Shown here: piece by piece, positions 59,509 to 64,000 of the stretch
Layout: every line of letters begins with the position of its first letter
Numbering within the stretch: position 1 is the first letter of the stretch
From: Bacteroidota bacterium
Lineage (GTDB): Bacteria > Bacteroidota > Ignavibacteria > SZUA-365
Direction: 5' to 3'
DNA length: 64,000 nt
NCBI GenBank assembly: GCA_023432805.1
Contig: JAEYUG010000104.1
Span: 1 to 64,000 of the forward strand
The notes under the pieces: model-generated
Told to the model about the DNA's origin: nothing
What the model saw: only the letters and a program-made list of their open reading frames with translations
Database searches by the model: none
Made by a program: the position numbers and the translations under genes

Positions 59509-60479
59509 GTCCCGACCCTGAGCTTCCCCCCGCCGGACCGCTGCTGCGCACGCTTGCCGCACATGGTGTGATCGAGGCGCGCGGCAGCGACTTCCACGAT
59601 CTGCTGCATCGACTTTCGGCAAGTGACACGCGCGCGCTCGCACGCGATACGCCCGTGACCGCGCTGCTCGTTACCGACAAGGGGCGCGTGCTCGATCTGG
59701 CGCTCGCCTGTGTGCATGACGACGCGGTGCTCGTGCTCACGTCGCCGGAGCGTACGGCCCGCGTGCTCGCCTGGTTCGAGACGTACACGATCATGGAGGA
59801 TGTGGTCTATCGCGACGCGTCCGCCGACTGGCGGCAGTATGAGTGGCGCAGGGGGACGGGTGACCTCTTCGCTTCCTTTAACGATGTCGCAGATCCCGCC
59901 CTCCCTGCGACCATCGACATCCCCTACCGCAACGCTACGGGTGCCGGTCTGCGCATGCTTGTTGCCGGCGCGGATGCGGCCGCGTTCGAGGCTGGCCTCG
60001 GGTCCCGCATCGCAGCCGTCGGCGGGTGCGCCATCAGCGAGCAGGACTTCGACCTGCTGCGCATCCGTGCGTCCCTCCCCGCTGTCGGTCGCGAGTTGAC
60101 CGAGCGTGTCAATCCCATCGAGGCCGGTGCCGGCAGCGATGTGAGCTTCACCAAGGGCTGCTACATCGGGCAGGAGGTCATCGCGCGGCTGGACACGTAC
60201 AACAAGGTCCAGCGGCATCTGCGTCCCCTTCTGCTGCGGGGTTCTCTGCCCGACGATCCCATCGCTGTTGCGCGTGCGATCCCTTCGGGCACGGCGTTGA
60301 CGAGCGAGGGTCGCGACGGAGGCTTCCTCACGTCGTGTGCGTACGACCCCGACACGCGCACGCTGATCGGACTCGGCTGCATCCGCCTCGCCTTCGAGCG
60401 GCCCGGTACCATCCTCCAGCTCGAGGCGCACGCCCTCGACATGGTTGTGCAATCCCCACCAGGTGAACCTTCCTCATGA
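59505..60479 (+). CDS. ygfZ: YgfZ/GcvT-like folate-binding protein (Fe-S cluster maintenance)
   Basis: 324 residues from the ATG overlapping the pyrD stop. The GcvT-like barrel includes DFHDLLHRLSASD and TALLVTDKGRVLDLAL, and the YgfZ signature KGCYIGQEVIARLDTYNKVQR with its functional Cys is intact. YgfZ helps certain iron-sulfur enzymes through a folate-linked mechanism (family knowledge). It is the last of a four-gene run with 4-bp overlaps; the nearby [2Fe-2S] protein PyrK and the hydrogenases are potential clients. Confidence 0.93.
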   Translation: MSPDPELPPAGPLLRTLAAHGVIEARGSDFHDLLHRLSASDTRALARDTPVTALLVTDKGRVLDLALACVHDDAVLVLTSPERTARVLAWFETYTIMEDVVYRDASADWRQYEWRRGTGDLFASFNDVADPALPATIDIPYRNATGAGLRMLVAGADAAAFEAGLGSRIAAVGGCAISEQDFDLLRIRASLPAVGRELTERVNPIEAGAGSDVSFTKGCYIGQEVIARLDTYNKVQRHLRPLLLRGSLPDDPIAVARAIPSGTALTSEGRDGGFLTSCAYDPDTRTLIGLGCIRLAFERPGTILQLEAHALDMVVQSPPGEPSS

Positions 60480-60510
60480 CACATGCAGATGCATGGAAAG
60501 GCAGCATGCG

Positions 60511-61245
60511 ATGAACGAGACAATGGATGCACCCCGTATTGCCTGTGTGACAGGTTCAGGGCGGCGGCTCGGCCGTCAGATCGCGCTCGCGCTCGCGGGT
60601 GCCGGCTACGATGTCGTCGTGCATGCCAACGCCACCCGCGCGGGCATGGAACGCACGGCCGATGACATTCGCGGGCTGGGACGGCGTGCCTGGTGCATGC
60701 CCGCCGATCTGCGGGATGTGGATGCGCTGCGCGCGCTGGCCGCGCAGATCGGCGACGTCTGCGGGCGCCTCGACCTGCTCGTCAACAACGCGGGCGTGTT
60801 TCCCGAGGCGGCCTTCGACGAAGTGACCCCCGAGATCTGGAGCCTAGCGATGGACGTCAATGCCCGTGCAGCCTTCTTCCTCACGCAGGCATGCGCACCG
60901 CTGCTGCGCACCTCGCGCGGCGCCGTGGTGAACATCGCGTCCATGGGCGGCTTCCATCCCTGGAAACGGTACCTGCCCTACAACATTTCCAAAGCGGCGC
61001 TGGTGATGGTCACCCGCGGACTCGCCGTCGAGCTCGCGCCCGATGTGCGCGTGAACGCCGTCGCACCCGGCATTATCTACGTCCCTGGCGAGGAGGAGGG
61101 CGAGCCGCCCGCCGCCGCACGCTTCCCCCTGCAGCGCATCGGCACTCCAGCCGATCTGACCGCCGCCGTTCTTTTCCTCGCATCCGACGCGGCGTATATT
61201 ACGGGACACGTCCTCCCGGTGGATGGCGGCAGCGCAGCACTGTAG
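60511..61245 (+). CDS. Short-chain dehydrogenase/reductase, pteridine reductase-like
   Basis: 244 residues from the ATG preceded by AAAGG; Met residues 6 codons earlier or 4 later are alternatives. Rossmann motif VTGSGRRLGRQIALALAGAG, NNAG, catalytic Ser in NIASMGG, Tyr-Lys in YNISKAA, and the C-terminal VLFLASDAAYITGHVLPVDGG. The R-R-L-G-R after the Gly motif is NADP-type and is common in pteridine/dihydrobiopterin reductases (FolM, PTR1) as well as FabG-like enzymes. The substrate is not certain. It follows ygfZ by 31 bp. Confidence 0.9.
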   Translation: MNETMDAPRIACVTGSGRRLGRQIALALAGAGYDVVVHANATRAGMERTADDIRGLGRRAWCMPADLRDVDALRALAAQIGDVCGRLDLLVNNAGVFPEAAFDEVTPEIWSLAMDVNARAAFFLTQACAPLLRTSRGAVVNIASMGGFHPWKRYLPYNISKAALVMVTRGLAVELAPDVRVNAVAPGIIYVPGEEEGEPPAAARFPLQRIGTPADLTAAVLFLASDAAYITGHVLPVDGGSAAL

Positions 61246-61320
61246 CCACCGCGCCGAACAGGCGCACCGCACCGCAACTCCCATCGGAAGCCACCCATCA
61301 CGACAGCGACAGCACGCGAC

Positions 61321-62151
61321 ATGGCAACGACACGAGGCACGCAGAAATCCTACAAGAACGAGGACTTCCTCAACAGTCCCGACGCCCGCGCGATCCGCAT
61401 TCTGAGCGAGTACTACGAACCGCTGCAGCGGTTCCGTCGCAATCAAATTCAGGATACCATCGTCTTCTTCGGCTCGGCGCGTCTGCGCAGTGCCGAAGAA
61501 AGCACGCGGCTGCGCGACGAGCTGCTGGCCAGCGTCAACCGCGTCGAAGATCATGCTCCCTCGAAGGAGCTTCTCGATCGACTGCGCAAGGCCGAGCAGT
61601 CGGTGGAGATGTCCCGCTACTATGAAGACGCCGTCGAGCTCGCGCGGCAGCTCAGCGCCTGGTCGGTGTCGCTCAAGAGCAAGCGCTTCGTGATCTGCTC
61701 GGGCGGGGGACCCGGCATCATGGAGGCGGCCAACAAGGGCGCGCAGCTCGCCGGAGCCCAGAGCGTCGGACTCAACATCAGCCTTCCCTTCGAGCAGGAT
61801 TCGAATCCCTACATCCCGCCCGATCTGAACATCGAGTTCCACTACTTCTTCATGCGCAAGTTCTGGTTCGTCTATCCCGCCAAGGCGCTCGTGGCGTTTC
61901 CTGGTGGATTCGGCACGATGGACGAACTGATGGAGGTGCTCACGCTCGTGCAGACCCAGAAACTGCGCAAGACCTTGTACATCGTCCTGTACGGGTCCGA
62001 TTTCTGGAAGAAGATCATCAACTTCCCGGCGCTTGCCGAGATGGGACTCATCAGTGAGGAGGATCTGGAGCTGTTCCACTTCAGCGACACGCCCGACGAT
62101 GCATGTGCCTGGCTGCAGGCGCAGATAACGGACGGCTATCTCACCCGTTGA
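61321..62151 (+). CDS. LOG-family (lysine decarboxylase-like Rossmann) protein
   Basis: 276 residues. The LOG signature is seen as VICSGGGPGIMEAANKGA and AFPGGFGTMDELMEVLTLVQ, with the catalytic Arg/Glu of the PGGxGTxxE motif. An N-terminal helical extension of about 90 residues and FHYFFMRKFWFV are typical of the larger bacterial subgroup. Family members hydrolyse nucleoside monophosphates, some making cytokinins; the physiological role here is unknown. Cytoplasmic; same strand as its neighbours. Confidence 0.93.
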   Translation: MATTRGTQKSYKNEDFLNSPDARAIRILSEYYEPLQRFRRNQIQDTIVFFGSARLRSAEESTRLRDELLASVNRVEDHAPSKELLDRLRKAEQSVEMSRYYEDAVELARQLSAWSVSLKSKRFVICSGGGPGIMEAANKGAQLAGAQSVGLNISLPFEQDSNPYIPPDLNIEFHYFFMRKFWFVYPAKALVAFPGGFGTMDELMEVLTLVQTQKLRKTLYIVLYGSDFWKKIINFPALAEMGLISEEDLELFHFSDTPDDACAWLQAQITDGYLTR

Positions 62152-62170
62152 TCCGTCGCTCCCGTCGACC

Positions 62171-63079
62171 GTGTCCATGATCCCCACACCGGAAATCCAC
62201 GCGCTCTTTGCGCTGCTTGACGATCCTGCTCCCCCCGTGCAGCAGGCCGTGCGGTCGCGCCTGGTGGAGTTGGGTGACGAGGCGATTCCCCTGCTGCGCA
62301 GCCTGAATGCCGATGGGCAGGTGCCGGCAGCAGTCTTCGAGGCACGCATCGGGGAACTCCGCCTCGCGCGGGCGCTTGCACGCATGCAGCCGGTCGCGGC
62401 GGCAGGCGACGATCCGATCGATCTGGAGGAGGCCGTCTACGGCATCATGCGATTCGGATATCCAGATGCGAATATCCGGCAATGCCGCGCGGTGCTCGAT
62501 GAGATCGCCGACGATGTGCGCGTGCTGGCCGGTGTGCGTGCGACGGCGGTCGAGCGCTTCATGAAACTGCGTGCGTTCGTGTTTAACGATCTCGGGTATG
62601 CCGGCAACAGGACCAATTACTACGATCCCGACAACACGTACTTCAACAAGGTGCTCGAGCATCGACGGGGGATTCCGATCACCCTGTCGGTGCTGCTGAT
62701 CCTGGTCGGTGCACGGTTGTCGATTCCCCTCACGGGCATCGGCATGCCGATGCACTTCCTGCTGCGCTACGACGATGCTGTCCGCAGTTTCTACGTGGAT
62801 GCCTTCAACGGCGGGATCATCCTGACCGAGGATCAATGCCGCACGATGATCACGAGCAGTGGCGCGCAGTTTGCGACCGACATCCTGCGCGCGGTCGGTC
62901 ATCGCGACATCATCGAACGCATGTGGCGCAACCTCTATCTGGCCCTTCAGCAGGGGGGAGACGCAGATGAGGCCGCGCGTGTCGGTCGCATCATCACGCT
63001 CATCAATCCCGAATTCCACATCAGCACGCACCACAGTGACGACACCGAGGAAGGCATCACTGATGACGACGAAGAATAG
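62171..63079 (+). CDS. SirB1-family transglutaminase-like protein
   Basis: About 302 residues from a GTG; an ATG two codons later is possible. An N-terminal HEAT-like part (DDPAPPVQQAVRSRLVELGD) precedes the transglutaminase-like core: YYDPDNTYFNKVLEHRRGIP, ITLSVLLILVGARL, and GIGMPMHFLLRY with the catalytic-position His; the Cys of true transglutaminases is replaced, as in other SirB1 proteins, so catalysis is doubtful. A short TPR-like tail and an acidic C-terminus follow. The stop overlaps the next gene by 17 bp. Confidence 0.88.
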   Translation: MSMIPTPEIHALFALLDDPAPPVQQAVRSRLVELGDEAIPLLRSLNADGQVPAAVFEARIGELRLARALARMQPVAAAGDDPIDLEEAVYGIMRFGYPDANIRQCRAVLDEIADDVRVLAGVRATAVERFMKLRAFVFNDLGYAGNRTNYYDPDNTYFNKVLEHRRGIPITLSVLLILVGARLSIPLTGIGMPMHFLLRYDDAVRSFYVDAFNGGIILTEDQCRTMITSSGAQFATDILRAVGHRDIIERMWRNLYLALQQGGDADEAARVGRIITLINPEFHISTHHSDDTEEGITDDDEE

Positions 63080-64000
63080 TGCTGCATCCGCGCTGCGTTC
63101 CTGCGTCGTGGTCGGCGCAGGTGTGGCCGGGCTCGCCTGCGCACGCGCGCTGGCGGCGCGCGGACTGCAGGTGACCGTGCTTGACAAGGGGCGCGGGGTG
63201 GGGGGACGTCTGGCGACACGCCGCATCGGGGAAGCCGTGTTCGACCATGGCGCGCAGAGTTTCACCGCCAGGCATTCCGCCTTCCAGCTCGAGATCGAAC
63301 GCTGGCTCGACGCCGATGCCGCGCTGCCCTGGCCGGGGTTGCGACCGCAGGATGCTTCCCCGGCGGAGGCCGCGGCGAAGCTGCGCTACATCGGACGCAA
63401 CGGTATGACCGCCATCCCCAAACATCTGGCACGCGGACTCGACGTGCGACTCTCGACGCGCGTGGTCGAGCTCAACGAGTGGGACGGGGGATGGGAACTC
63501 GTATCGGAGAGTGGGGAGCATTTCAACACGCAGGCGGTGGTGCTCACGCCACCGCTGCCGCAGGTCTGTGCGTTGCTGCGGGAGTCACGGGTTCCGCTGC
63601 CACAGGATGCCGTGGCGCTCATCCGTGCGGTTGTCTACGAGCCGTGTTTTGCGGTGATGGCCGTGCTCGATGGACCGAGTGCCGTGCCGCATCCCGGCAC
63701 GATTGTGCTGTCGGGCTCGCCGGTTTCGCTGATTTCCGACAATACGCACAAGGGCATCTCCACCGTACCTGCGGCGACGATTCACGCGGGCGCCGCGTGG
63801 AGTCGCGAGCATCTCGACGATGACCCGGGAGATGTGGCACGCGCGCTGATCGCAGCGTCTGCAGAGTGGCTCGGTGCCAAGGTGCAGGAGTACCAGTTGC
63901 ATCGCTGGCTCTACAGTCTGCCCGTCAACAATGTCGGCGAGCGCTGCCTGGTCATCCCCGGTCTGCCACCACTCGTGCTGGCCGGTGACGCCTTCGGCGC
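63063..64000 (+). CDS. FAD/NAD(P)-dependent oxidoreductase, renalase-like (runs off the window)
   Basis: At least 312 residues from the ATG giving MTTKNSAASALR; the gene is cut by the window edge. The N-terminal dinucleotide fold VVVGAGVAGLACARALAARG is followed by LDKGRGVGGRLATRR and FDHGAQSFTAR, the signature of renalase-type amine oxidases in bacteria. The end seen (LPPLVLAGDAFG) is the usual second FAD contact, so only a short C-terminus is missing. Bacterial renalases oxidise wrongly reduced nicotinamide dinucleotides; that role here is family knowledge. Confidence 0.9.
   Translation, partial: MTTKNSAASALRSCVVVGAGVAGLACARALAARGLQVTVLDKGRGVGGRLATRRIGEAVFDHGAQSFTARHSAFQLEIERWLDADAALPWPGLRPQDASPAEAAAKLRYIGRNGMTAIPKHLARGLDVRLSTRVVELNEWDGGWELVSESGEHFNTQAVVLTPPLPQVCALLRESRVPLPQDAVALIRAVVYEPCFAVMAVLDGPSAVPHPGTIVLSGSPVSLISDNTHKGISTVPAATIHAGAAWSREHLDDDPGDVARALIAASAEWLGAKVQEYQLHRWLYSLPVNNVGERCLVIPGLPPLVLAGDAFG

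Overview
The window reads as a GC-rich (roughly 60%) chromosome segment from the Bacteroidota/Ignavibacteriota (FCB) side of the bacterial tree. Evidence seen directly: several secreted proteins end in type IX secretion (T9SS) type A sorting domains, two with the YPNPFNP motif; there is a PorW/SprE-like TPR lipoprotein; and one site matches the Bacteroidota promoter pattern (TTTG, 20 nt, TAnnTTTG). An Ignavibacteria- or Kapabacteria-like lineage fits best, but that placement is inference.

Layout. 1-8 kb: a 29-bp palindromic tandem repeat, an M1 metallopeptidase, a T9SS cargo protein, a monooxygenase-fold membrane protein, a DUF116 protein and a CocE-type hydrolase. 8-13 kb: NAD-malic enzyme, HU, a ComM-like ATPase and a TagA/WecG glycosyltransferase. 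13.5-25.3 kb: an [FeFe]-hydrogenase locus. On the minus strand lie, in transcription order, a receiver protein, hydC, hydB, hydA, a membrane histidine kinase, hydG and hydE. Divergent from these is a sensory protein that fuses ferredoxin, H-cluster and histidine kinase domains, followed by a receiver-PAS-kinase. Together they look like an NADH-linked hydrogenase with its own H2-sensing phosphorelay; hydF and any DNA-binding regulator are not in the window.

26.1-32 kb: a decayed genomic island beside tRNA-Arg(TCT). It holds an internally deleted tyrosine integrase whose frame runs into the tRNA, an IS21-like end remnant, small unknown genes, an HNH nuclease, and a ParB-like / ABC-ATPase-GNAT / formyltransferase cassette broken by two amber stops and two frameshifts. 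I infer that this cassette was a DNA-modification or DNA-processing system.

32-46 kb: an AT-richer T9SS protein and a dense block of two-component signalling genes (three large kinases, one OmpR-type and one NarL-type regulator, two stand-alone receivers), plus an L,D-transpeptidase and an outer-membrane beta-barrel. 46-49.4 kb: gatD-gatE, the tRNA-dependent Glu-tRNA(Gln) amidotransferase usually regarded as archaeal. 49.7-55 kb: an MlaF-like ATPase, a UvrD/PcrA-type helicase, YigZ and BshA (bacillithiol synthesis), with two further palindromic repeat arrays of the same family. 55-64 kb: a tightly overlapped run of TPR lipoprotein, pyrK, pyrD and ygfZ, followed by an SDR, a LOG-family protein, a SirB1-like protein and an FAD oxidoreductase that runs off the window.
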